Positions 43,724-52,856 of a stretch of 64,000 bases of DNA are shown here, in pieces. A program made the translations under genes and the position numbers. Under the pieces are notes generated by a model. That model saw nothing but the letters and a program-made list of their open reading frames with translations. It ran no database searches and was not told the DNA's origin. The stretch's first letter is position 1, and every line of letters starts with the position of its first letter. The DNA is from Clostridia bacterium (GTDB taxonomy: Bacteria; Bacillota; Clostridia; Oscillospirales; CAG-272), in the NCBI GenBank assembly GCA_017472255.1, contig JAFUQU010000033.1:55301-119300 (forward strand), written 5' to 3'.

Positions 43724-43757
43724 TCTGGACTGTCATAAAATCGTCTGGATGTGTCAT
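43724..43757. repeat. Direct repeats likely bound by the AraC regulator
   Basis: TCTGGA followed by TGTCAT recurs at 43724-43736 and 43744-43757 with 20-bp spacing between the TCTGGA blocks. The second copy abuts the -35 of the lipoprotein promoter, which is where AraC-type activators commonly bind. Confidence 0.6.
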
Positions 43758-43785
43758 TGATATTATACCGCAAATCGTATATAAT
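43757..43785 (+). promoter_or_regulatory. Promoter of the solute-binding lipoprotein
   Basis: TTGATA (43757-43762), a 17-bp spacer and TATAAT (43780-43785), immediately downstream of the direct repeats. Confidence 0.7.
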
Positions 43786-43840
43786 GTCAACAGATACGAT
43801 GAATTTCGTGTCGCAATTTGATGAAATGAGGTATGAATTT

Positions 43841-45298
43841 ATGACAAAACGAGTCATTGCCCTGTTCCTTCTGGCAGCGATGCTGATGTCGGCGGCTTCC
43901 TGCGGCGGCAGCGATACGCCGGCTAAAACCACCGCCGGCGGCAGTGAGAGTGCCGTGACAGCGAAGAGCACGGATGAGGCGTATCCCTTCCCGGAGCTTG
44001 ACTGCGGCGGCGATTCCTTCACAATCCTGAACGCGGCGTACAAATGGAATATGTACACCTACATCGACCATGAAACGCTCACCGGTGAGACGCTGGATGA
44101 CGCGGTTTATAACCGCAACCGCTTTGTGGAGCAGGAGTACAATGTGGTACTGGATGTCCGCGACGAGGAACGGGACAATCTGCACACCATCGCCCAGACC
44201 AGCATCATGGCAGGGGATGGCACCTATGATGTGATCTGGTGCGGCGGCGACGGCGTAAGCTCGCTGATCACCCAGAATTATGTGTACAACCTGAGAGACA
44301 TCCCCGAGTTCCAGCTGGACGAGCCGTGGTGGAACCAGAAGACGCTGGAGCAGGCCTCCATCGGCAGGGAGGGAGCGGTTTATTTTGCCCAGAGCGACCT
44401 GTCGCTGACCGCGTTCGAGCTGACCTGGTGCCTGATGTTCAACGAAACCATGATGGAGGAGCTGAACATGGAGAAGCCCTACGAGCTGGTGCGGGAGGGC
44501 AAGTGGACCTTTGAAAGATTTCAGGAGAGCGTCCGGCAGGGAACAAACCTGAACGGTGACAGCAGCTTCACGTTTTCGCTGGATGGCAGCTGCATATACG
44601 GTATGGCATCCTATGAAAACGCGATGCAGATGTTCCTGACCGGCATGGAAATCGAATATACCGCCGACAATCAGAACGGCGTGCCGGAGCTGTCGCTGGA
44701 GAATGACCGCTTCTATACGGCGGTGGAAAAGATTGCCGCGCTCTGCGGTTCGGAGGGAGACAGCATCATGGCAAACAGCAGCGCCACCGGCAAGCATTAT
44801 GCCTCTATTTTCAAATCCGGGCGGACGCTTTACATGGGTGCGGAGATGAAGGAATGCACCAGCCTGCGGGATTTCGACGACACCTTCGGCATCCTTCCGT
44901 CGCCCAAGCTGGACGAGACCCAGGAGGATTATCATTCCTGGACGAACTACTATTCGCTGGTCATGGCGGTGCCGGTGACCAACAATCAGCCCGGACGCGC
45001 AGGCGTCATTATGGACACGCTGTCCTATCTGAGCATGCGGGATATCATGCCGATCTACTACGACCTAAACGTATCCCAGAAGGGGCTGCGCAACGAGGAT
45101 TCCATCGAGATGCTGGGCATCATCCGGGATTCCCTCTATTTTGACGTGAGCCTTGCCTATGGCTGGACGATGAGCCTGCATCAGAGTCTCCGGACAGCGC
45201 TGGCGGCGGGCGACGCGAATGTGGCGTCGATTCTGGCGACAAACAAGGATAAGGTCGCCGGTCTGATCACGCAGACGATGGATCAGATCGAAAGTTGA
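43841..45298 (+). CDS. Extracellular solute-binding lipoprotein
   Basis: This 485-aa protein starts at the ATG at 43841 behind GAGGT; the longer frame begins upstream of the promoter. A signal peptide ends at a lipobox-like SAASC (C21), followed by a Gly/Ser/Thr/Lys linker. The binding domain shows DSFTILNAAYKWNMYTYID and GETLDDAVYNRNRFVEQEYN, then NYYSLVMAVPVTNN and DIMPIYYDLNVSQKGLRNED. It is a paralogue of the lipoprotein at 20824-22305. No permease genes lie nearby. The ligand is unknown. Confidence 0.85.
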   Translation: MTKRVIALFLLAAMLMSAASCGGSDTPAKTTAGGSESAVTAKSTDEAYPFPELDCGGDSFTILNAAYKWNMYTYIDHETLTGETLDDAVYNRNRFVEQEYNVVLDVRDEERDNLHTIAQTSIMAGDGTYDVIWCGGDGVSSLITQNYVYNLRDIPEFQLDEPWWNQKTLEQASIGREGAVYFAQSDLSLTAFELTWCLMFNETMMEELNMEKPYELVREGKWTFERFQESVRQGTNLNGDSSFTFSLDGSCIYGMASYENAMQMFLTGMEIEYTADNQNGVPELSLENDRFYTAVEKIAALCGSEGDSIMANSSATGKHYASIFKSGRTLYMGAEMKECTSLRDFDDTFGILPSPKLDETQEDYHSWTNYYSLVMAVPVTNNQPGRAGVIMDTLSYLSMRDIMPIYYDLNVSQKGLRNEDSIEMLGIIRDSLYFDVSLAYGWTMSLHQSLRTALAAGDANVASILATNKDKVAGLITQTMDQIES

Positions 45299-45307
45299 AA
45301 AATATAT

Positions 45308-45337
45308 GCGGGAGGAGGAAATCCTCCCGCAATTTTT
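45308..45337 (+). terminator. Terminator of the solute-binding gene
   Basis: 9-bp perfect arms GCGGGAGGA / TCCTCCCGC with a GGAAA loop, then AATTTTTG. Confidence 0.85.
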
Positions 45338-45350
45338 GTTGAAAATACCG

Positions 45351-45379
45351 TTGCGCAAAGGGCAAATATATGGTATAAT
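45351..45379 (+). promoter_or_regulatory. Promoter of argS
   Basis: TTGCGC (45351-45356), a 17-bp spacer and TATAAT (45374-45379). The leader of about 35 bases is too short for a T-box. Confidence 0.6.
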
Positions 45380-45417
45380 AATATATTATCATATATCATT
45401 CGTAAAGGACTGTCAAA

Positions 45418-47136
45418 ATGCTTACGATTAAAAAACATATCGCTGCTGTGCTTCATGAGAAGTACGCGGCGCTGACCCAGAACCCCGAATTCACCGCTGA
45501 CGATTTCGCGGGCTTCCTCGAATATCCCCCGGACGATAAGCTGGGCGACCTGGCGTTTCCCTGCTTCAAGCTGAGCCGCTCCCTGCGCATGGGACCGCCC
45601 GTTATCGCTTCCAAGCTGGCGGATGGTCTGGGCGATGAGATCATCGGCCGCGTGGATGTGGTCGGCGGATATCTGAATTTCTACATCAATCCCGCCTATC
45701 TTGCCGGTTCGCTGATGCCTGTTATTCTGGAAAAGGGCGACGCTTACGGCTCCTTCGATTTCGGCAAGGGCAAAAATGTGGTGCTGGACTATTCCTCTCC
45801 CAACGTGGCAAAGCCCTTCCACATCGGTCATCTCGGCACCACCGTTATCGGTCATTCGCTGAAAAAGCTGCACGAATTTGTGGGTTACAACTGCATCGGT
45901 GTCAATCACCTCGGCGACTGGGGCACCCAGTTCGGCAAGATGATCGTCGCTTACCGCAAATGGGGCAACCGGGAGCAGGTTGAAGCCGGCGGCATCGACG
46001 AACTGGTGGCGCTGTATGTGAAATTCCACGCCGAGGCGGAGAATAACCCTGCGCTGGAGGACGAGGCGCGCGCCGAGTTCACCAAGCTGGAGCACCACGA
46101 CGAGGAAAACACCGAGCTGTGGAAGTGGTTCATCGACATTTCCCTGAAGGAGTATGAGCAGACCTACAAGCAGCTGGACATCGAGTTCGATTCCTACAAG
46201 GGCGAGAGCTTCTATTACGACAAGGCGCCCGCCATCGCGGAAGAATTGAAGGAAAAGGGACTGCTGACCATTGACGACGGCGCGTCCATCGTCAATCTGG
46301 AAAAATACAATATGCCGCCCTGCCTGATTCTGAAAAAGGACGGTTCCACAATTTACCCGGTTCGTGACATCGCCGCCGCATTCTACAGAAAGAACACCTA
46401 CGATTTTGAAAAGTGCATCTATGTCACTTCCGCGGGACAGAGCCTGCATTTCGCGCAGGTCTTCAAGGTGATCGAGCTGATGGGCTATGACTGGGCGAAG
46501 AAGCTGATTCACGTGCCCTACGGCACCGTGTCCATCAACGGCGCCAAGCTGGCGACCCGTACCGGCAATGTAATCCTGCTCAAGGAGCTGTTCGCCGAAT
46601 CCATTGAGAAGGTCGGCAAGATCATGGAGGAGAAGGGCGTTACCCGCGAAAACAAGGAAGAAATCGCCGAAGCCGTGGGCGTTGGTGCGATCATCTTCTA
46701 TTACCTGTCCAACTCGCGCATCAAGGATATCAACTTCATTCTGGAGGATGCGCTGAACTTCGACGGCAACACCGGTCCCTACGCGCAGTACACCTATGCC
46801 CGCACCTGCTCCATCATCGAAAAGGCTGGCGGCGTTCCCGCAATCACACCCGACGCATCCATGGTGACCAATCCCGCCGAAGCCGCGCTGCTTAAAACTC
46901 TGTCCATCTTCCCCGAGCGGGTGCTGGGCGCGCTGAACGACCTGGAGCCTTCGGTGATCACCCGCTATATTCTGGATGTCTGCGCGGCGTTCAACCACTT
47001 CTATCACGAGTGCCAGATCATCAGCGCCGACGATCCGAAGGTGCGTGATTTCCGTGTGGCGCTGACCGCCTGCGCGAAGACTGTGCTGGGCAACGCTTTC
47101 GGCTTGATCTGCATGAAGAAAACCGAGAAAATTTAA
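45418..47136 (+). CDS. argS: Arginyl-tRNA synthetase
   Basis: This 572-aa class I synthetase charges tRNA-Arg. The ATP-binding HIGH motif is in SSPNVAKPFHIGHLGTTVIG at about 125-144. The N-terminal Add1 tRNA-binding domain (1-115), a catalytic core with GDWGTQFGKMI, and the C-terminal anticodon-binding domain (about 450-572; TGPYAQYTYARTCSI, PSVITRYILDVCAAFNHFY) are in order. ArgS enzymes lack a standard KMSKS. Here ATRTGNVILL follows the expected region. It is followed by yebC 18 bases later. Confidence 0.96.
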   Translation: MLTIKKHIAAVLHEKYAALTQNPEFTADDFAGFLEYPPDDKLGDLAFPCFKLSRSLRMGPPVIASKLADGLGDEIIGRVDVVGGYLNFYINPAYLAGSLMPVILEKGDAYGSFDFGKGKNVVLDYSSPNVAKPFHIGHLGTTVIGHSLKKLHEFVGYNCIGVNHLGDWGTQFGKMIVAYRKWGNREQVEAGGIDELVALYVKFHAEAENNPALEDEARAEFTKLEHHDEENTELWKWFIDISLKEYEQTYKQLDIEFDSYKGESFYYDKAPAIAEELKEKGLLTIDDGASIVNLEKYNMPPCLILKKDGSTIYPVRDIAAAFYRKNTYDFEKCIYVTSAGQSLHFAQVFKVIELMGYDWAKKLIHVPYGTVSINGAKLATRTGNVILLKELFAESIEKVGKIMEEKGVTRENKEEIAEAVGVGAIIFYYLSNSRIKDINFILEDALNFDGNTGPYAQYTYARTCSIIEKAGGVPAITPDASMVTNPAEAALLKTLSIFPERVLGALNDLEPSVITRYILDVCAAFNHFYHECQIISADDPKVRDFRVALTACAKTVLGNAFGLICMKKTEKI

Positions 47137-47154
47137 TTACAGGAGTTTATAGAT

Positions 47155-47889
47155 ATGTCAGGACACAGCAAATGGAAAAATATTATGCACAAAAAGGAGA
47201 AGACCGACGCACAGCGTGCGAAAATCTTCACCAAGATCGGTAAGGAAATGGCGGTCGCCGTCAAGGAGGGCGGTCCCGATCCCGTTGCCAACTCCAAGCT
47301 GGCCGCGCTGATTGCCAAGGCCAAGGCCAACAACGTGCCCAACGATAACATCGACCGCATCATCAAGAAGGCATCCTCCGCCGACAGCGCCGATTACGAG
47401 GAAATCGTATACGAGGGCTACGGCCCCTGCGGTGTCGCCGTTATCGTGGAAACTACCACTGACAACCGCAACCGCACCGCTTCCGATGTCCGCCACTATT
47501 TTGACAAGTTCGGCGGCAATCTGGGCACTACCGGCTGCGTATCCTTCATGTTCACCGAAAAGGGCGTGATCGTGATCGAAAACGACGGCAAGGTTGACGA
47601 GGATGTGCTGATGGAGGACGCGCTGGAAGCCGGCGCTGCCGATTTCGCCGCCGAGGACGGTGTTTTCGAGATCTCCACCGAGCCGGAGGATCTGGAAGCT
47701 GTCCGTGCCGCGCTGGTCGACAAGGGTTATGCCATCGCTTCCGCCGAAACCGACAAGGTTCCTTCGTCCTACGTTTCGCTTGATAACGAGGACGACATCA
47801 AGCATATGTCGCTGCTGCTGGAAAATCTGGAGGACAACGACGACGTGATCGAGGTCTATCACAACTGGGAGAATATGCCCGAAGACTGA
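47155..47889 (+). CDS. yebC: YebC/PmpR-family (TACO1-like) regulator
   Basis: This 244-aa protein starts SGHSKWKNIMHKKEKTDAQRAK, the family hallmark, with EGGPDPVANSKLAALIAKAK and GYGPCGVAVIVETTTDNRNRT. Three alpha/beta domains are expected. Family members have been described as DNA-binding regulators and, more recently, as translation factors that help ribosomes at difficult sequences. The ribosome site is AGGAG. Co-transcription with argS supports a translation role. Confidence 0.95.
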   Translation: MSGHSKWKNIMHKKEKTDAQRAKIFTKIGKEMAVAVKEGGPDPVANSKLAALIAKAKANNVPNDNIDRIIKKASSADSADYEEIVYEGYGPCGVAVIVETTTDNRNRTASDVRHYFDKFGGNLGTTGCVSFMFTEKGVIVIENDGKVDEDVLMEDALEAGAADFAAEDGVFEISTEPEDLEAVRAALVDKGYAIASAETDKVPSSYVSLDNEDDIKHMSLLLENLEDNDDVIEVYHNWENMPED

Positions 47890-47904
47890 GTTTGGGCGAA
47901 ATAG

Positions 47905-47946
47905 AAATGGGTATGCTGCACTGAGGTGCAGCATACCCATTTTTTC
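47905..47946. terminator. Bidirectional intrinsic terminator
   Basis: A long perfect stem (AAATGGGTATGCTGCAC / GTGCAGCATACCCATTT) with a TGAG loop and TTTTTT. It ends yebC and overlaps the end of the convergent CotF-like gene. Confidence 0.9.
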
Positions 47947-48394
47947 AGTTATACATCCCGTTGACGCTCATATAGTCGTACAGCGCTTTGCCGTGACCCT
48001 GTTCTTCCTTCTGGATGTGGTTCAGCGTACTGCGCGCCGCCTCGTCCGCGAACTCGAAGACGCTGGTGTCGTACATGGAGGACGTGTGCTTCTCCGTGGC
48101 GAGAAGGTCGGCGCAGAGATGGGCGTCCTGCTTCTTTTCCTCGGTTTCGGAGGTATAGTATGCCGTGAAGGTGGGCTGGCTGGACGAGCTTCCGCCGCCC
48201 TGCGGAACGGTGCCGCTCATCATCTGCGTGATGGTGTCAAGATGCTGCTGCTCGGTCTGAGCGATCTGGGAGAAGAGATTGCGCAGCTGCGGGTCGTTGG
48301 CGCGGGAGGAATACTCGGTGTACTTGTCCACGCAGAGCTGCTCCTCACCTTTCAGGTCTTTCAGAAGGTCGGTTTCCTTTTGTGTTGGCTGCAT
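47945..48394 (-). CDS. CotF-like ferritin-fold spore coat protein
   Basis: This 149-aa helical protein is of the COG5577 spore-coat type common in Clostridia. It starts QPTQKETDLLKDLKGEEQLC and has the two Glu/His helices EQQHLDTITQMMSG and ADEAARSTLNHIQKEEQGHG typical of a ferritin-like four-helix bundle. A Ser/Gly-rich loop (about 70-78) separates the halves. A role in the spore coat is inferred from the family. It is transcribed alone. Confidence 0.85.
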   Translation of the reverse strand: MQPTQKETDLLKDLKGEEQLCVDKYTEYSSRANDPQLRNLFSQIAQTEQQHLDTITQMMSGTVPQGGGSSSSQPTFTAYYTSETEEKKQDAHLCADLLATEKHTSSMYDTSVFEFADEAARSTLNHIQKEEQGHGKALYDYMSVNGMYN

Positions 48395-48476
48395 AATTGT
48401 AGTTCCTTTCTTTGTTGGTACATCCTTATTATGCCGCCGGAGAACCGCGTTTATTCGCTTTGGGGAAAATCCATGC

Positions 48477-49487
48477 TTAAATGAACGGACGCCTGTCCAG
48501 CACCAGACGGAGGGGTTCGGAGGAATGGATCACGCCGGGCAGCGCCTGCTGAAGCTCCGCCAGACAGCAGAGTGTGCCGAACAACATATGCAGATCGTCT
48601 GCGCCCGGATCGCTTTCCCATTCCACCTGATTCAGATAATTGACGTATTCCGCGGCAAACTCATACAGCGCCTGCCGAATTTCGTGGAAGCGGTGGGGCG
48701 TTTGCCGGGACGCACGGTTCAGGCAGTACACCCAGTCCATCTCGATGTAGTGGAACTGCTCTCCGAACCGGGGATAACCGGTGTAACCGTTGGGGGTGTG
48801 GCAGCGGTCCAGGCAGCAGTCAATCAGCGCCTCTGGATAGGGGAAGGATCGGCGGGCGTGGGAATAGTTGAAATAGAAGTGGAAAGCGCTGCCCATCCGC
48901 TGGGTAATTGACGCGCCGTCGGTGAGATGCCCTTTGCGCCAGACTCCGGTTTCAGGGTCACAGTTGCTGTCAAACCAGTCGAAGTACGACTCACGCCAGT
49001 CATCGGGGAGCGGATGTTCCGCTGACATATCGCAGAGGGCGAAAATCGCGTAGACAGCGGCGCCGATGTGTCCGCAGCCCTTTTCATGCTCCCAGTCCAG
49101 CCCGTTCAGCAGATCGTGTAGCTTATCGGTGTCCCGGTAAGCCTCCCACGCGCTGACCGGGTACAGCGGTCCGGCGTCGAACAGCTCCAGCGCGCCCAGG
49201 CAGTGCGCTGTGGTGTGAACCGGCAGGTGGGTTCCCTCGCTGAAAAGCCCGGTGATCGGATCCTGAAGACTCTGGAGCACAGCAATCCATTTCGTGCGGA
49301 TTTCCGCTTCTTTCGGAAAGCGGTTCAGCGTGTAGAGAATATTGGCTGCGTCCGCGCAGCCGTAGGGATTGATACCTGTACTGCGGCTGCCCAGCGTCCA
49401 GCGGGAATAGGCGCCCGTTTCAATTTCATGGGAGCGGACGGTATCCTCGATGTGCCCGAGAATCTGGTTGATATCCAGTGCTTTCAT
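48477..49487 (-). CDS. Uncharacterised protein, probable alpha/alpha-toroid fold
   Basis: I do not recognise this 336-aa soluble protein as a named family. Repeating helical blocks with WIAVLQSLQDPITGLFSEGT, TAHCLGALELFDAGP and GHIGAAVYAIFALCDM resemble the alpha/alpha-toroid of terpene cyclases, glucuronyl hydrolases and some polysaccharide lyases. FGEQFHYIEMDWVYCLNRAS lies in the C-terminal half. No signal peptide is seen. It lies just beyond the hairpin that follows the Gfo/Idh/MocA gene, with room for only a ribosome site (GAAGGAGA), so it is probably expressed by read-through. Confidence 0.65.
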   Translation of the reverse strand: MKALDINQILGHIEDTVRSHEIETGAYSRWTLGSRSTGINPYGCADAANILYTLNRFPKEAEIRTKWIAVLQSLQDPITGLFSEGTHLPVHTTAHCLGALELFDAGPLYPVSAWEAYRDTDKLHDLLNGLDWEHEKGCGHIGAAVYAIFALCDMSAEHPLPDDWRESYFDWFDSNCDPETGVWRKGHLTDGASITQRMGSAFHFYFNYSHARRSFPYPEALIDCCLDRCHTPNGYTGYPRFGEQFHYIEMDWVYCLNRASRQTPHRFHEIRQALYEFAAEYVNYLNQVEWESDPGADDLHMLFGTLCCLAELQQALPGVIHSSEPLRLVLDRRPFI

Positions 49488-49509
49488 GTGTTTGTTCTCC
49501 TTCGAAAAG

Positions 49510-49535
49510 GCAGATGCCGCTTTCGCGGCATCTGC
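49510..49535 (-). terminator. Hairpin between the Gfo/Idh gene and the toroid gene
   Basis: 11-bp perfect arms GCAGATGCCGC / GCGGCATCTGC with a 4-base loop, followed by CTTTTC on the minus strand. It lies 23 bases before the toroid start and leaves no space for a separate promoter, so partial termination is likely. Confidence 0.7.
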
Positions 49536-49558
49536 TCACATAAATGATATACAGGTAA

Positions 49559-50722
49559 TTAAACCTCAGGCATAACGATTTCGATTTCCTTGCCTGCTTC
49601 AGCGGACTTCACGATACCGTCGAGGATAGCCTGATTCTTGATGATCTGGCTGGACGGAACGGGAGCTGCACCGCCGTTCATGGAAGCGTCGAGGAAGGAA
49701 CGAACCTTCTTGTAGAACAGACCCTGACCCTTGTTCTGGATGATCGGAATAACGGTCTCCACTCTCTGACCTGCCACGTCGTGGTAAATCTTCATCGGGC
49801 CGCCGACAGAGCCGTTCCAGCAGTCGGTGGAAGGAATGCGGAGTGCGCCCTTCTTACCGAAGATGATGGTGTCACCGGGAGTGTCAACGTGCATAGCCCA
49901 TGCGATTCTGAAGTCGAGGATGATGCCGTCCTTGTCGCCGAACTGGCCGGGCTCCAGACGGATGAATGCAGCTGCAAAGTCATCCACGTTGAAGCGTGCA
50001 GCGTCCTTCTCAGACTGATACTCGGTGCTGGTGCCGAAGAATGCGGACTTGTAAGCCGAAACAGTCTTGGGAGTCGGATAGCCGATTGCGTTCAGAACCA
50101 TATCGAGGGAGTAGCAGCCGATGTCGCCGAGAGCGCCGATACCAGCGGTTCTCTTCTCGATGAAGGTGGAGTTCGGGATGCCGCGGCGGCGTCCGCCACC
50201 GGTCTGGATGTAGTAGATTTCGCCAAGAACGCCGGACTCGACGATCTTCTTGATCTGTTGCATATTGGCGTCAAAACGGGGCTGGAAGCCGATGGAAAGA
50301 ACCTTTCCGCTCTTCTTCTCTGCCTTAACGATCTCGGCAGCCTCGTCGAGGGTTACGCACATGGGCTTCTCAAGCAGGACGTTGACGCCCTTCTCGAGAG
50401 CATAGATGGTGCACTCTGCGTGAGTAGCATTGTAGGTGCAGACGCTTACGCAGTCGAGCTGCTCGTTGTCGAGCATTTCCTTGTGGTTCGGATAGAAATG
50501 AACTTCACCCGGTACATTCCACTTTTCCTTGAAGGCCTCAGCCTTGCCGGGAATCAGGTCGCACATTGCTACGACCTCAACGTCGGGCATAGCGTTGTAG
50601 CTCTGGATGTGGGACTCAGCGATCCAACCGGTACCGATGATACCTACTTTGATCTTTCTGGACGTGTCGATTTTCTCTTCAGCCTTAGCCTGCTGAAATT
50701 GGCTCAGTACTTCATCAGCCAT
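49559..50722 (-). CDS. Gfo/Idh/MocA-family NAD(P)-dependent oxidoreductase
   Basis: This 387-aa oxidoreductase has the N-terminal Rossmann motif KVGIIGTGWIAESHI at about 22-36 and an acidic residue in VVAMCDLIPG. The family EKP motif is VNVLLEKPMCVTLDEA at about 113-128. The C-terminal alpha/beta domain has ALGDIGCYSLDMVLNAIG, where the GDIGxHxxD pattern becomes GDIGCYSLD. Such enzymes oxidise sugars or inositols. The substrate is unknown. It has its own consensus promoter and is followed by the toroid gene. Confidence 0.92.
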   Translation of the reverse strand: MADEVLSQFQQAKAEEKIDTSRKIKVGIIGTGWIAESHIQSYNAMPDVEVVAMCDLIPGKAEAFKEKWNVPGEVHFYPNHKEMLDNEQLDCVSVCTYNATHAECTIYALEKGVNVLLEKPMCVTLDEAAEIVKAEKKSGKVLSIGFQPRFDANMQQIKKIVESGVLGEIYYIQTGGGRRRGIPNSTFIEKRTAGIGALGDIGCYSLDMVLNAIGYPTPKTVSAYKSAFFGTSTEYQSEKDAARFNVDDFAAAFIRLEPGQFGDKDGIILDFRIAWAMHVDTPGDTIIFGKKGALRIPSTDCWNGSVGGPMKIYHDVAGQRVETVIPIIQNKGQGLFYKKVRSFLDASMNGGAAPVPSSQIIKNQAILDGIVKSAEAGKEIEIVMPEV

Positions 50723-50814
50723 TTGAAAAATCCTCCGTGTAATAAAAAGGTTAGTATGCGATCGTTTTACGAGTCAGGACGACCGCCCTGATCACGCCGC
50801 CGCTATACGACTTT

Positions 50815-50843
50815 ATTATATAACATATTTGAAGATTTTGCAA
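50815..50843 (-). promoter_or_regulatory. Promoter of the Gfo/Idh/MocA gene
   Basis: On the minus strand TTGCAA (50838-50843), a 17-bp spacer and TATAAT (50815-50820). Confidence 0.7.
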
Positions 50844-50915
50844 TACTTTTTGGAAAAATAAATCTAAAAATTTTTTCGCCCCTCTTCCGTTGTCCGGTGA
50901 GAGGGGGTGATACGT

Positions 50916-51443
50916 TTATTGCAGCGGGTGGTTGAAGCGGTTGTAGTCGGAAGCCAGCGCGTTCCATGTGCGGCGGTCAACCTCGCCGGTCTGGGGCAGG
51001 TTGTGGGCACGCTGAAAGACGCGGATATCCTCCATCGTGGCGTCGTCGTAAATGCCGCTGGGGGGAAGACCTTCCAGCTCATCATAGACGTTGGACAGCA
51101 GCCGCAGCACAAATTGCACCAGAGCCGCGATATCCGAATATTCGCCCCGCCGGATGGTGTACCCGGCTTCCTCCGGGAAGGGGAAGATGGCGCTGGGACG
51201 GGCGCTCCGTTCTACGGAATCAATGTAAGCCGCATACAGCCTGCGCCAGGTTTCGAAGTCCACCTGCCCCGTTACCGGCAGCTCTGCCATCCGTTGGAAG
51301 GCTGACACGGCGGCGCTGGTTTCGGGACCGTAGATGCCGTCGGGATTGACCAGCGGAATTTCCCCGTCGGTATCGAAATGCAGGGCGTAGAGATAGCGCT
51401 GGATTTCATAGATAATCGCAGGTTCGCTTGTGATGTCTCGCAT
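50916..51443 (-). CDS. Protein with two PG_binding_1 repeats
   Basis: This 175-aa protein contains two peptidoglycan-binding type 1 repeats (about 8-70 and 100-168) marked by DGIYGPETSAAVSAFQRMAE and SGIYDDATMEDIRVFQRAHN, each followed by TGxVDxxTW. No signal peptide is seen, which fits a protein made in the mother cell and placed on the spore cortex. It is the last of three genes, 9 bases after the SpoIID-like gene. It has no enzymatic domain. Confidence 0.85.
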   Translation of the reverse strand: MRDITSEPAIIYEIQRYLYALHFDTDGEIPLVNPDGIYGPETSAAVSAFQRMAELPVTGQVDFETWRRLYAAYIDSVERSARPSAIFPFPEEAGYTIRRGEYSDIAALVQFVLRLLSNVYDELEGLPPSGIYDDATMEDIRVFQRAHNLPQTGEVDRRTWNALASDYNRFNHPLQ

Positions 51444-51452
51444 GGCTCCTCC

Positions 51453-52847
51453 TTATCCCACGGTGCCGCCGCTGAACTGTCCCTCGGCGGCGAAATCGCT
51501 GTGAATCAAATCGTTGTACAGGCTGGCCAGCAGGTTCCAGGTCAGCACGTTCACCTGACCGTTCACCGGCAGTCCCACCATCTGCTGAAAAGCCGATACC
51601 GCATTCCGTGTGGCTGTGCCGAACACGCCGTCCACCTCGATGGGCGGAATCTCGGGATGGGTTTCGGACACTTTGAGCAGATAGGTCTGGAGCAGCCGGA
51701 CGTCGTTGCCCTGCATACCCAGCGTCAGAATGTAGCCGGGGAAGGGGACGGCGGGGGAAGCGGTATAGATGTCGGGCTGGGAAGTGACGATGCCTCGGTA
51801 GACATTGTACAGGTCGTTCCATGTGCGTTCGTCCACCACGCCGGTTTCGGGCAGACCGTAGGTGCGCTGGAAGGCGCGGACGGCTTCCTCGGTCATGGGA
51901 CCGAAGATTCCGTCGGCGCCGACTTCGGGGATGGAGCTTAGGTTGGAGCCAAGGACAGCGAGAAAATTCTGGAATTTGCGCACATAATCGCCCCGGTCGC
52001 CCAGCTTCAGCTCGGTGGGGAACTGGTTGCTTACATCGGACAGCGACAGTCCTTCGCTGTTCAGCTCGTTGAGCCGCTTGACGCCGTTGTAGATGCGCAG
52101 AATCTGATACCATGTCGCCCGCCCGATGACGCCGTCCTGGGTCAGGTCGAAAATCCGCTGAAACTCCCGCACCGAATCCTCCATCTGCTGGCTGTAAACG
52201 CCGTCGATGGGGTAAATTTTCGGGATGGAGGGATAGTTGGTGGCGATGCGGTTCAGGCGAATCTGGATGGTTCGCACGTCGTTGCCGAAGTCGCCGGGAC
52301 GGAGGGGACGGTAAGGCACTGATTCCTCCAGCGCTTGTATGGGCGTGTCAGTGTTGATGTTGATGTCCGTTCCGTAATAACGCTGAAGAATGTCGAAGGG
52401 AATCAGCCCCTGATTGGCAAGGTCAACCGTTCCCCACTGGGACAGCCCCGCGCATTGGACGGTGGTTCCGTTGCAGTATTGGGCAAAGAGAGGTTCCACG
52501 GAGCCTTGGCGGTAGATGTAATCGGCGAAAATCTGATCGACGATCTGCCCGATGTTTTCGAAGATGTCCCGTCCGTAGTTGAAGGATTGATCGTAGGCGG
52601 TGGAATTGGTGATGTCGAAGTCGTAACCCCGGCTGCGGTAGTATTCGGTGAAGATGCGGTTGAGGGCGAAGGAAATCTGGGCGTAGATGTTGGCGCGGAT
52701 GGCGTTTTCCGGCCAGGTGGGGTAGATTTCGCTGGAAGCGACGTTCTTTATGTAGTCGGGGAAGGAGACGGTGACGTTCTGGGCGGGCTGATCGGGCGCG
52801 CCGAGGTGGACGGTGACTGTCTCGGGAATGTAAGGCAGTTCAGGCAT
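51453..52847 (-). CDS. SpoIID-like domain plus three PG_binding_1 repeats
   Basis: This 464-aa protein has an N-terminal domain (about 1-180) similar to SpoIID/LytB: GLSQWGTVDLANQGLIPFDI and LQRYYG match the 'GMSQYGA...' tail of that family. Three PG_binding_1 repeats follow (about 190-265, 290-365 and 385-455) with DGVYSQQMEDSVREFQ, DGIFGPMTEEAVRAFQ and DGVFGTATRNAVSAFQ. SpoIID is a sporulation peptidoglycan lytic enzyme. Whether this copy is active is not evident. It has no visible signal peptide. It is the middle gene of a three-gene operon. Confidence 0.82.
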   Translation of the reverse strand: MPELPYIPETVTVHLGAPDQPAQNVTVSFPDYIKNVASSEIYPTWPENAIRANIYAQISFALNRIFTEYYRSRGYDFDITNSTAYDQSFNYGRDIFENIGQIVDQIFADYIYRQGSVEPLFAQYCNGTTVQCAGLSQWGTVDLANQGLIPFDILQRYYGTDININTDTPIQALEESVPYRPLRPGDFGNDVRTIQIRLNRIATNYPSIPKIYPIDGVYSQQMEDSVREFQRIFDLTQDGVIGRATWYQILRIYNGVKRLNELNSEGLSLSDVSNQFPTELKLGDRGDYVRKFQNFLAVLGSNLSSIPEVGADGIFGPMTEEAVRAFQRTYGLPETGVVDERTWNDLYNVYRGIVTSQPDIYTASPAVPFPGYILTLGMQGNDVRLLQTYLLKVSETHPEIPPIEVDGVFGTATRNAVSAFQQMVGLPVNGQVNVLTWNLLASLYNDLIHSDFAAEGQFSGGTVG

Positions 52848-52856
52848 GGCAGCACC

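Noticed and set aside
45380..45417. T-box leader before argS
   Set aside because: The predicted leader is only about 35 bases, with no specifier loop or antiterminator.
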